Origin: JAXHUA01 sp034189695
GTDB taxonomy: Bacteria; Chloroflexota; Dehalococcoidia; E44-bin15
Length of the DNA: 17,352 nt
Direction of reading: 5' to 3'
Assembly: GCA_034189695.1 (NCBI GenBank)
Contig: JAXHUA010000171.1
Location: 1 to 17,352 of the forward strand
Shown here: positions 1-6,267 of the stretch, in pieces
Layout: every line of letters starts with the position of its first letter
Position numbering within the stretch: the first letter of the stretch is position 1
Made by a program: the position numbers and the translations under genes
Notes under the pieces: generated by a model
What the model saw: the letters and a program-made list of their open reading frames with translations, nothing else
What the model was told of the DNA's origin: nothing
Databases searched by the model: none

Positions 1-1
1 C

Positions 2-748
2 CTGGTTCTGGCCTTCTTCGTCGTGGCCCTGCTTGTAGGCGTGGTCACTCACACTACTCCCGAAGCTCTCCTTTCCAGTCTTGTCTCCAGCGAGATCCAG
101 TTTGCCATCAGGCTCAGTCTCATCACATCCGCCGTGTCTACGCTCCTGTGCATCCTGGTCTCGGTACCGGCGGCGTATGCCCTTGCGCGATACAACTTCC
201 GCGGCAAGAACATCCTCACCACCTTGCTCGACGCGCCGCTGGCATTGCCGCCTCTGGTCGCCGGTGTCGGCTTGCTGATACTTTTCGGCACGACATCGTT
301 TGGAAAAGGCCTGGCACAGGCTGGAATCGAATTCGTCTTCACACCGCAGGGTATAGTCCTTGCCCAGTTCTTTGTGAACATGCCCTTCATGTTTCGTGTA
401 TTGAGGTCGACGTTTCAGGGCATAAACCCGCGATACGAGTATGTGGCTCAGACCCTCGGGTCCACACAGGCGGGAGCATTCTGGAGGGTGACGTTGCCCA
501 TGTCGAGGAATGGCCTGATGGCTGGCTCGATAATAACCTGGTGCCGTGGGATAGGCGAGTTTGGTGCGGCGCTCATGGTAGCCGGGGCCACGAGGATGCA
601 GACGGAAACCCTGCCCATCTCTCTCTACCTGAATATGTCCTGTGGCGAACTGCCGCTGGCCATCGCGGCTGCCACCATCCTGATTGTGATCTCGCTCATC
701 TCGCTTTTCGTCTTTGAGAAATTCGGCGGCTACGCGCGGGTCTTCTAG
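2..748 (+). CDS. Molybdate/tungstate-type ABC transporter permease (ModB/WtpB-like), 5'-truncated by window
   Basis: Inner-membrane permease subunit expected to carry an oxyanion (molybdate, tungstate, possibly sulfate) with the ATPase encoded next door. The frame is open to the first bases of the window (hydrophobic codons precede the GTG at 23), so the true start lies upstream; 248 residues are visible. The protein is mostly hydrophobic helices. The cytoplasmic EAA loop that docks on the ATPase is at 437-499 (E-Y-V-A, then G, ending in LP), followed by a G-E-F-G-A-A-L-M-V-A-G stretch and then TETLP, a combination typical of the ModB/CysT/WtpB group. The stop at 746-748 lies 13 bases before the ATPase start, so the two are surely co-transcribed. 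Sequence alone does not separate molybdate from tungstate; the AOR-family gene about 9 kb away makes tungstate attractive. The substrate-binding protein gene is probably upstream, outside the window. Confidence 0.88.
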   Translation: MVLAFFVVALLVGVVTHTTPEALLSSLVSSEIQFAIRLSLITSAVSTLLCILVSVPAAYALARYNFRGKNILTTLLDAPLALPPLVAGVGLLILFGTTSFGKGLAQAGIEFVFTPQGIVLAQFFVNMPFMFRVLRSTFQGINPRYEYVAQTLGSTQAGAFWRVTLPMSRNGLMAGSIITWCRGIGEFGAALMVAGATRMQTETLPISLYLNMSCGELPLAIAAATILIVISLISLFVFEKFGGYARVF

Positions 749-761
749 GGGAAGCAAGGTA

Positions 762-1805
762 ATGGTAAGAGTTGAGCATGTTTCAAAGGCCCTGGGCGAG
801 TTCTTCCTGAAGGACGTTTCGCTTGATGTGGCTGACGGGGAGTACCTGATGATCCTGGGACCGACTGGCGCCGGCAAGACCATACTCCTGGAGACGATAG
901 CCGGCATCTATCCTCCGGATAGAGGCAGGGTCTTCCTCAACAACCTCGACGTCACCATACTGCCTCCCCGGAAACGGAACATCGGCATGGTCTATCAGGA
1001 CTACATGCTGTTTCCGCATCTAACGGTAGAGAAGAACATCAAGTACGGGCTGAGGTCGAAAAAGATCAGCAAGCAGGATGCATCGCGGAAGGCGGGCGAA
1101 CTGGCTGAATTGCTCGGGGTGTCTCACCTGTTGCATCGATACTCGGGAACACTCAGCGGGGGGGAACAGCAAAGGATAGCCATTGCCCGCGCCTTGATTG
1201 TGGAGCCGCAGGTGCTTCTGCTTGATGAGCCGCTGAGTGCTCTGGACAGTGAAACGAGGAGTAAACTGCGGGAGGAACTGCGAAGAATACACTCCTTCAC
1301 CGGTACCACCATGATACACGTGACTCATAGCTTCGATGAGGCCTTCCTGCTGGGCAGCCAGATGGCCATCATGAACAAGGGTGAGATTGTGCAGGTGGGT
1401 GAGCCTGGTGAGGTGTTCAGGAAGCCCAACTGCAAGTTCGCCGCAGACTTCCTGGGAGTGAGCAACATCTTTCGCGGAGAGTCGAGAATCGACAATGGCA
1501 TAGCCTACGTCGATGTCAATGGCGTGAGAATTGCGTCAGCATCCATCAGGGACGGGCAGGTCTATGCATCTATCAGGCCGGAAGACGTTCTCGTATCTCT
1601 TCACCCGATTGAATCGAGTGCCAGGAACTCCTTTCACGGCAGAATACAGGAGGTTCACGATACAGGGATCATCGTGAGAATCATGGTGGACGTAGGCGTT
1701 CCTTTCGTTGCAGCGATCACGTCACGGTCGTTCCATGAGATGGGTCTGCGGCAGGGAACGGTGGTCCATTTGACCTTCAAGGCTGCCGATGTCCACGTCT
1801 TCTGA
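762..1805 (+). CDS. Molybdate/tungstate-type ABC transporter ATP-binding protein (ModC/WtpC-like)
   Basis: Cytoplasmic ATPase that energises the upstream permease. The 347-residue protein has Walker A GPTGAGKT (33-40, K39), Q-loop Q79, signature LSGGE (131-135), Walker B VLLLDEP (151-157) and switch His189. The last 100 or so residues, from IRPEDV onward, look like a TOBE/Mop oxyanion-sensing domain, as in ModC, WtpC and CysA. I chose the ATG at 762 because the sequence V-R-V-E-H-V-S-K begins there and a purine-rich stretch (AGGGGAAGCAAGG) precedes it. A TTG at 714, inside the permease gene, would add 16 residues without ABC similarity. The length matches the WtpC/ModC family. Substrate choice between molybdate and tungstate is not decided by what is visible. 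Confidence 0.9.
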   Translation: MVRVEHVSKALGEFFLKDVSLDVADGEYLMILGPTGAGKTILLETIAGIYPPDRGRVFLNNLDVTILPPRKRNIGMVYQDYMLFPHLTVEKNIKYGLRSKKISKQDASRKAGELAELLGVSHLLHRYSGTLSGGEQQRIAIARALIVEPQVLLLDEPLSALDSETRSKLREELRRIHSFTGTTMIHVTHSFDEAFLLGSQMAIMNKGEIVQVGEPGEVFRKPNCKFAADFLGVSNIFRGESRIDNGIAYVDVNGVRIASASIRDGQVYASIRPEDVLVSLHPIESSARNSFHGRIQEVHDTGIIVRIMVDVGVPFVAAITSRSFHEMGLRQGTVVHLTFKAADVHVF

Positions 1806-1871
1806 GCAGTCCATGGCCTGGCCACGGTTGAAGACTGTTCTTCCACCCACGTGAACCCCTGCTTTGCACGA

Positions 1872-1926
1872 GCCTGCCGCGTCTTGTGGAATGGATCCCA
1901 ATCTGCCATAGTGCGTCGTGGCAGGC
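1872..1926. other. Long-loop inverted repeat downstream of the transporter operon
   Basis: GCCTGCCGCG (1872-1881) can pair with CGTGGCAGGC (1917-1926) over 10 positions with one G-T wobble and a 35-base loop. It lies 67 bases after the ATPase stop, in the 158-base gap before the next possible gene. There is no T-run after it, so it is not a classical intrinsic terminator. It could be a processing or termination structure, or chance. Confidence 0.25.
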
Positions 1927-1963
1927 AACAAATGAGCATCGCTTTGGTGATGGAAAGCGTGTC

Positions 1964-2401
1964 ATGGCCCAGCGTGACGTGTCTCCAAGACGGGAAACAG
2001 ATGAAACGGAGTTGGCTGTGACGCAAGAGCTGGTGGCTTGTTGGCATCATGCGGACGAGAAGCGGCTTCGCAAGAACCTTGAATGCGGCCGGATTGACCT
2101 GTATGGACGACACGACAGGACTGAGAACCGCACAAAGAGACTCGATCACTGGTGGAACAAGATGCGTTTGAAGAAGGGAGACAGAATCCGCATCGTGGTC
2201 GCAGGACATATCCGGGCCTTTGCGAGAATTGCTGGCGAGCCCTACGACCTGCCGGCGAACGAGGTGTGTGGCAAGTGGGGAAGCGCCGTCGACTTGATTC
2301 ACATTGACGTGCAAGCTGCCCCATTTCCCATTGCGTCGTGCGCGCACCTTCAGGGCAGCCACAGGTTTGATGGCCCCAAGACGTCACTGCTCGCTCGCTG
2401 A
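1964..2401 (+). CDS. Hypothetical protein, possibly PUA/EVE-like
   Basis: An open frame of 145 residues from ATG 1964, which has GGAAAG about 8 bases upstream; an upstream ATG at 1886 would give 171 residues. The N-terminal half is charged and helical. The C-terminal half contains H-W-W-N-K-M-x-L-K-K-G-D-R-I-x-I-V-V-A-G, then I-A-G-E-P-Y-D and a later W. This spacing of a tryptophan, a K-G-D turn and alternating hydrophobics recalls small PUA-superfamily (EVE/ASCH-like) nucleic-acid-binding domains. That is an impression, not a firm match. The stop codon overlaps the first bases of a degenerate repeat that recurs at 3046, so the last residues may not be native. It could also be a spurious frame; the competing minus-strand frame overlaps the ATPase gene and looks less protein-like. 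Confidence 0.45.
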   Translation: MAQRDVSPRRETDETELAVTQELVACWHHADEKRLRKNLECGRIDLYGRHDRTENRTKRLDHWWNKMRLKKGDRIRIVVAGHIRAFARIAGEPYDLPANEVCGKWGSAVDLIHIDVQAAPFPIASCAHLQGSHRFDGPKTSLLAR

Positions 2402-2450
2402 CCGTCCCCAGCGGGGCAGAAGGTGGGGCGACACAATAGGGCGGATTGTA
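2400..2450 (+). repeat. Repeat A, copy 1
   Basis: About 51 bases alignable without gaps to 3046-3096, roughly 78% identical by hand. Shared blocks include GACCGTC, CCAG, CAGAAG, GCGACACAA and AGGGCG. It is in the same orientation as copy 2. It begins at the stop codon of the preceding hypothetical gene. No coding meaning was recognised; it may be the remnant of an element edge. Confidence 0.6.
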
Positions 2451-2557
2451 CAACCGAACGACTGCACCAGCTTGACTGTATACTCATGCGCTGTCCCCGC
2501 CCAATTGCGAGGTGGCTGAAGAACACTCGATTCCACGCTGCTGAACCAAACTGACGT

Positions 2558-2587
2558 TTGTTTCGTTTGGCCGCTAGGCTATATAAT
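2558..2587 (+). promoter_or_regulatory. Putative sigma-70-type promoter
   Basis: A perfect TATAAT (2582-2587) with a weak TTGTTT (2558-2563) 18 bases upstream. Transcription would begin near 2594, leaving only about 11 bases before the ATG at 2605. That leader has no Shine-Dalgarno sequence, so translation of the small gene would be near-leaderless. Evidence is by motif only. Confidence 0.5.
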
Positions 2588-2604
2588 TTGCAGTCGGACG
2601 AATC

Positions 2605-2775
2605 ATGAAGGTAAGCGAGCTTCAGGAAAGGCTAAGAGGGTTCGATCCCGGCCTGGACGTTCTGTGCTACACCGAAGACGCACGATTTGTTGCAGCCGGC
2701 GCAGGGTTTACGTTGCTCCAAATACAGAATGTTGAAGTCATGCATGGTGAGCGAAAGCGGCTGGCACTGCGATGA
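2605..2775 (+). CDS. Small protein starting MKVSELQERLRGFDPGLDV, probably truncated
   Basis: A 56-residue frame. From memory, its N-terminus (M-K-V-S-E-L-x5-L-x-G-F-D-P-x-L-D-V, then C-Y-T-E-D) closely resembles a widespread family of small hypothetical proteins found near phage and defence genes, which are usually longer. After about residue 50 the frame becomes R-K-R-L-A-L-R and stops, while a neighbouring frame continues with protein-like sequence. This suggests a frameshift or a truncated, fused remnant. It starts just after a TATAAT box and lacks a Shine-Dalgarno sequence. Its function is unknown. Confidence 0.5.
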   Translation: MKVSELQERLRGFDPGLDVLCYTEDARFVAAGAGFTLLQIQNVEVMHGERKRLALR

Positions 2776-2866
2776 GATGCTGTCCAAGGTTATCAGCTTC
2801 ATCGAGAGGTGCCGGTTTGATGTCGAGATACTGGACTACGAGATCGAGATAATCCACGCCTTCTGA
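2744..2866 (+). CDS. Small overlapping reading frame, possibly a gene remnant
   Basis: In the +1 frame relative to the preceding small gene, codons from ATG 2744 give 40 residues. The segment E-M-L-S-K-V-I-S-F-I-E-R followed by F-D-V-E-I-L-D-Y-E-I has the alternating pattern of a real amphipathic helix and strand. It could be a separate tiny gene, the continuation of the preceding one after a base change, or the 3' end of a gene whose 5' end was lost. I do not recognise the family. Confidence 0.3.
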   Translation: MVSESGWHCDEMLSKVISFIERCRFDVEILDYEIEIIHAF

Positions 2867-2917
2867 GACTGGCCACCCCCGGCGTCTTCATCGAGTCAGT
2901 TCCCCCATTCCCCAAGG

Positions 2918-3045
2918 GTTGCCCGCGTAGGCTGTCGCACCACCCGGGCCCGGCGCAACAGACTGAGCGCTGCCGGCAAGTGCAGGATGATATAGATACA
3001 ACGGAGTTCGTGGACCACCTCAGAAGACACCCCCTCTCGTCCACT
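2918..3045 (+). pseudogene. Degenerate duplicate of the helicase leader and first codons
   Basis: Bases 2918-3035 align to 6152-6267, the leader and start of the MrfA-like helicase, in the same orientation. By hand they are about 82% identical overall, and about 88% from the GC-rich CCCGGGCCCGGCGC core onward, with a 2-base indel near the 5' end. The helicase ATG is ATA here (2992-2994). The following 18 codons read I-D-T-T-E-F-V-D-H-L-R-R-H-P-L, against M-D-T-T-E-F-L-D-Q-L-R-K-H-P-L in the intact gene. Several differences change amino acids, as in a non-functional copy. Similarity ends just before repeat A at 3046. No further helicase codons follow. Confidence 0.8.
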
Positions 3046-3096
3046 GACCGTCGCCAGTCAACCAGAAGATGGCGCGACACAACAGGGCGCGTTGTT
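3046..3096 (+). repeat. Repeat A, copy 2
   Basis: Second copy of the sequence at 2400-2450, same orientation, about 78% identical over 51 bases by hand. It abuts the break point of the truncated helicase duplicate, so it marks a junction. The remaining bases up to 3169 hold no gene that I can support. Confidence 0.6.
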
Positions 3097-3169
3097 GACC
3101 GACAGTCGGGGACATCCCAGCGTGTCTCGCTGCCGCGATACTCACGTTCGCCCATGTAGTGCTTCAATA

Positions 3170-4777
3170 TCAGCGCAGTGAGATTCTGTTGAAGGCATTT
3201 GCGACATTGGCTGGGTCATTCACGAGACCTTCAAATTCCTCGGGTGTAAGAACTCGAGGAATGCCTCCCGACACCCAATAACGTTTATCCTGGCTTGGGA
3301 CGAACTCGACAAAAGGACTCACCACGACAGGCAGAATGTAGTCATATGCACCGATATCGTAATTCGTGCCTGCCGGATGCTCTGCCAGCCACTTGGCCTT
3401 CTGGTCGACCTGGGTAAGGGCGAGTTCCACTACATTGTCTGTGCGATGCTTGATTGCTGTTGGATCCCCACGCTCAAAGGCTATCGACATGCCCACCGCT
3501 TTGCACTCCGCGATCACCAAATGCGATCCACACGCAACAGCATAGTCTATCTGGCGTTGTTCCCCGCTGCGGGCTATGCAGGGCTTGGTGGGAAGTACTG
3601 ATTTGCCCTTTCGGACGGCCTTTTCTAGGGTATCACCTTTGAAGTTCTGGTCTGGTAACCACACGCCCACGAACAGGTCATGCAGTCTCCTGAGAATCCA
3701 AGCATAGTCCACGAAGAACTGATCAGGTTGAACAGGCAAGAAAAGGCAATGGGGGCCGGAATATGCCAGGTCGATACCTTTCGCACTTGAAACATCCAGT
3801 TCCCAGAACCTCATCGCATGTTCAATAGCGTCAGGGGTCATGAGGGATTCGCCCATTCCTAGAATGTGACAAGCGGCAGGAAGGAAATAGCTCACTCTTT
3901 CTCGGAGTACTTCCTTGTGACATGGCCCTTCGTATGCTCTCTGATGGAATCTAGTGAACGCAGCTACACCACCCTCTTGCCAGGCGCAAGTAACACTCGT
4001 CAATAGCGCTGCGACGACGGCCAACACCGCGTCCAGCGATACTCGGTACTTCTCGTAGAATGCACCTGCAAAAGGCGAGTGCGCCTTTCGGTAGTCTCTC
4101 AGATTGAAAGGGATCCACGCGAAGTTGTAGGTAGTCTCAGGGGCTATTCTCACTCCGTACATCGTACCCATGAACTGCTGGTAATCGTTGCCAGTGACCT
4201 TGCCGGCAACTCCGCCTACGTTGTAGATGGGTAGCAGTACATAGCCAGATGCCGACATGTCGGCGTCGCCGGAGAAGATGACACCGGAGGCGGAATGCGA
4301 CAGGGACGACCTATCAAGCCTCTCATCGTAAGTCCTGACTAGGGAGTCCAGTTCCTGAGAACGGCCATCGCCGAAGCATTCCGGCGCGTCAGATACTACT
4401 AAGGGAGCTCCTTTGCCAGTGGTCCTAAGCGCGGCAGACGTGCGCCAGACCTCATAGGCCAATCTCTCGAGGTCATAGAAGGCCAGCAGATCCACATTGC
4501 TGAAGTCAGTTAGAACCAGTTGATTGCCTTGCGCAACTATGTTCCTTTCGACCTCGAACTCTGGGGCCATTAGCACGCCGCCAAGGACTTCTTCAATGGC
4601 TACATGTGAGCTCTCTGCGATCCTGCGACACAGTTGACGGCGGGCATACTTCTGGAATGCTGCTTCAATCGCGGCTCTCGTTAGACCGATTGTCAGCGGT
4701 CGCTGGTCCTGTCCAATTGGCCCGGGGGCCAAGCGTCGGTAGAGATGGAGGCAATAGGCGAGAGACAATTCCCCCAT
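3170..4777 (-). CDS. Uncharacterised 535-residue protein with C-terminal PD-(D/E)XK nuclease signature
   Basis: I do not recognise the full-length family. The C-terminal third contains a helix with E385, then Q-I-D (D411), a hydrophobic strand, and A-E-C-K (E424, K426), followed by a helix with Q456. This is the order and spacing of the PD-(D/E)XK (restriction-endonuclease-like) fold, so metal-dependent DNA cleavage is a reasonable inference. The first 370 residues are a mix of helices and strands with no motif I can name, and I see no ATPase motif or convincing membrane anchor. It is preceded by a small gene ending 15 bases upstream, so the two probably form an operon. An AGGGGG stretch abuts the ATG, so initiation at the TTG three codons later is possible. 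The gene looks less GC-rich than the flanking core genes and lies between duplicated helicase 5' ends, which fits acquisition. Confidence 0.65.
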   Translation of the reverse strand: MGELSLAYCLHLYRRLAPGPIGQDQRPLTIGLTRAAIEAAFQKYARRQLCRRIAESSHVAIEEVLGGVLMAPEFEVERNIVAQGNQLVLTDFSNVDLLAFYDLERLAYEVWRTSAALRTTGKGAPLVVSDAPECFGDGRSQELDSLVRTYDERLDRSSLSHSASGVIFSGDADMSASGYVLLPIYNVGGVAGKVTGNDYQQFMGTMYGVRIAPETTYNFAWIPFNLRDYRKAHSPFAGAFYEKYRVSLDAVLAVVAALLTSVTCAWQEGGVAAFTRFHQRAYEGPCHKEVLRERVSYFLPAACHILGMGESLMTPDAIEHAMRFWELDVSSAKGIDLAYSGPHCLFLPVQPDQFFVDYAWILRRLHDLFVGVWLPDQNFKGDTLEKAVRKGKSVLPTKPCIARSGEQRQIDYAVACGSHLVIAECKAVGMSIAFERGDPTAIKHRTDNVVELALTQVDQKAKWLAEHPAGTNYDIGAYDYILPVVVSPFVEFVPSQDKRYWVSGGIPRVLTPEEFEGLVNDPANVANAFNRISLR

Positions 4778-4792
4778 CCCCCTGGCAAGCTC

Positions 4793-5017
4793 TCATTCAA
4801 CTGCGGTGAGATAGCTGTTGAGAAGAGCTCTGCCTTCTTCCGCCGAATACTCGCCGGGTGCAACCAACTGCCAAAAGCGGCTTCGAATGGAGTGGGGCAT
4901 TGGGAAGTCATGATAGGCCCGTGCATTCTCTCGGTGAAGAAGGGCGAACGGCCGCTGGTAGTAGTCGAGCATGACGACTTTGGCTGCGTGAGCTTGGCGA
5001 TCTTGGTCATTGGGCAT
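4793..5017 (-). CDS. Hypothetical small protein upstream of the nuclease-like gene
   Basis: A 74-residue frame from ATG 5017; a TTG at 5047 would give 84 residues. It is charged and mostly helical, with a central D-Y-Y-Q-R-P-F-A-L-L-H-R segment and an amphipathic C-terminal helix (E-E-G-R-A-L-L-N-S-Y-L). It ends 15 bases before the 535-residue gene on the same strand, which suggests a two-gene operon. No clear Shine-Dalgarno sequence precedes either start. No family is recognised. Longer frames on the opposite strand read like shadows. It may be a partner or regulator of the nuclease-like protein, but this is only positional inference. Confidence 0.5.
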   Translation of the reverse strand: MPNDQDRQAHAAKVVMLDYYQRPFALLHRENARAYHDFPMPHSIRSRFWQLVAPGEYSAEEGRALLNSYLTAVE

Positions 5018-5047
5018 TTGAACACGCCACGTTCTGTTTCGACGCAA

Positions 5048-5503
5048 CCATTATTCGCGCCAGCATGTGAGGCCGTCAAGGGCAAAGCGTTCTCACTCTG
5101 CTGGCAGTGATCTCGACAAGAAGACAGCGACTAGGGCAACACGTTCGGAATGTCGTGCCTTTGGCCAAACGCGTCGTTTGCATCAGGCGCTGCACTACGA
5201 ATGCTAGTGCTTCTGTTACGGTTGCTCGTGCTCGGAGCGTGCCAATCGCTAGGTTCTTCCATGCAAGCGCAGGGGTGATGCTCCGTGTGTCGCATCTCCT
5301 CGCGGTTGAGCCGAGCTTGGTGGCCGCCTGCATCGGAGCGCGGCGCGCCATTGAATGAGGAGCCATCGGGTGCAGTGCGTGCAACGAGTCTGACTGAAAT
5401 GCGGTTCGGTTGTCTCTGCGACAGGGTGCCTTGTGCAATTGATGGATTCGGAAGGAATACAACGCTCTCATCTCTTTCTCAGCCGACAGGATCAATTCTG
5501 TGC
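5048..5503. other. Intergenic stretch without a supported gene
   Basis: Several frames are open here on both strands, but their translations are rich in Arg, Ser, Thr and Cys, lack protein-like hydrophobic patterning and have no ribosome binding sites. I see no tRNA, repeat or clear hairpin. The promoter of the minus-strand pair should lie in its left part, but I could not identify convincing -35/-10 boxes. Confidence 0.5.
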
Positions 5504-5533
5504 ATTGCAATTACAATTGTACTTGTGTAGTAT
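5504..5533 (+). promoter_or_regulatory. Promoter with overlapping palindromes (candidate operator)
   Basis: TTGCAA (5505-5510), a 17-base spacer and TAGTAT (5528-5533) make a reasonable sigma-70-type promoter for the gene at 5561. Two perfect palindromes sit directly end to end over the -35 box and spacer: ATTGCAAT (5504-5511) and TACAATTGTA (5512-5521). A dimeric repressor bound there would block RNA polymerase. The operator role is inference. Confidence 0.5.
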
Positions 5534-5560
5534 GTGCAATAATGGAAGGAGGGGCGAAAG

Positions 5561-5866
5561 ATGGCCAAGCGATCTTGGACAGAAGCCAGGGCATTGCAGA
5601 TATCTCAGGCGGTCCTCAGTGGGGAACTTACACCTACGATCGATAGACTGACGCCAGCGCGCATTCTCGAGATAGCGAATGCAGCGGTGAGAAGCAAAGG
5701 CTACGCTGAGTACGCTGATTTCGCGGATGAACTCTTCATAGAAATCATGGCAGGTAGGCCACCCTACGAAATCGGATGGAGGCTGAATCAACCACGCACT
5801 GTGCTGCGGGCAAATCTATGGACAGTTGAAGGTAGACCAGCCAAGTTCTACCCGCCACAATGTTGA
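5561..5866 (+). CDS. Hypothetical 101-residue protein
   Basis: The gene has a very good ribosome binding site (AAGGAGGGG at 5546-5554) and a promoter in front, so it is likely expressed. The protein begins M-A-K-R-S-W-T-E-A-R and has a first half of amphipathic helices (I-S-Q-A-V-L-S-G-E-L, then A-R-I-L-E-I-A-N-A-A-V). A Y-A-E-Y-A-D-F-A-D-E-L-F-I-E-I-M segment and a basic, Pro-rich tail follow. No Cys pairs, membrane segments or known motif were seen, and I do not recognise the family. Size and possible self-regulated promoter would fit a small DNA-binding or antitoxin-like protein, but no helix-turn-helix is clear and no toxin gene follows in the same direction. It lies inside the interval bracketed by the helicase-leader repeats. 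Confidence 0.6.
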   Translation: MAKRSWTEARALQISQAVLSGELTPTIDRLTPARILEIANAAVRSKGYAEYADFADELFIEIMAGRPPYEIGWRLNQPRTVLRANLWTVEGRPAKFYPPQC

Positions 5867-6084
5867 GGCTGCTATTACCAGAGCAGATATCAAGGCAGCA
5901 GGTTGCATGACTTGGGGTTTGTTGACCATCCGGCACTGCATCGCGTATTCAACAACCTCTCATTTCGCGCAGTGAGCCCCGGTCAATCGACTAGCCGACC
6001 ATCCCTACTGCGTCGCTCAAACGCATCGCTGCGTCAGACCCTACGTAGCCGGTTGCACAGCCCCGCCGGAGCGGCCGGCGCTCT

Positions 6085-6114
6085 TCGACAGCGACGCGCT
6101 GAAGGGGCTACAAT
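6085..6114 (+). promoter_or_regulatory. Putative promoter of the helicase gene
   Basis: TCGACA (6085-6090), an 18-base spacer and TACAAT (6109-6114), each matching five of six consensus bases. It would give a leader of about 100 bases before ATG 6224. The rest of the 357-base gap from 5867 holds no gene that I can support; its open frames read as Arg/Ser-rich noise. Confidence 0.45.
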
Positions 6115-6151
6115 AGATGGTCGGCGGTTGCGGACGTCCACACGGCTCGGC

Positions 6152-6267
6152 GTTGCCCGCAGGACCTGGCGCCGCCCGGGCCCGGCGCACCAAACTGAGC
6201 ACTGCCGGCAGGTGCAGGGTGAAATGGATACAACGGAGTTCCTGGACCAGCTCAGAAAGCACCCCCT
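6152..6267 (+). repeat. Helicase leader/start segment present twice in the window
   Basis: This is the intact partner of the degenerate copy at 2918-3035. The leader part contains a GC-rich potential hairpin (GCGCCG pairing with CGGCGC around CCCGGGCC) and the perfect 10-base palindrome CTGCCGGCAG (6202-6211), just before the ribosome binding site AGGGTG (6216-6221). In the degenerate copy the left hairpin arm and the palindrome are both altered. Confidence 0.75.

Noticed and set aside
1655..2362. 235-residue minus-strand frame
   Set aside because: It overlaps the ABC ATPase 3' end antisense and lacks protein-like patterning or a ribosome binding site.
2400..3096. CRISPR-like or insertion-sequence interpretation of repeat A
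   Set aside because: Only two diverged copies about 600 bases apart, no spacers, no transposase frame and no inverted ends found.
5076..5510. 144-residue minus-strand frame in the 5.1-5.5 kb gap
   Set aside because: Composition rich in Arg, Thr, Ser and Cys without hydrophobic periodicity; no ribosome binding site or recognisable motif.
5903..6223. In-frame 107-codon N-terminal extension of the helicase
   Set aside because: Arg/Ser/Ala-rich noise with no family resemblance; the promoter-like boxes and ribosome binding site lie within it, and the ATG at 6224 gives a natural N-terminus.
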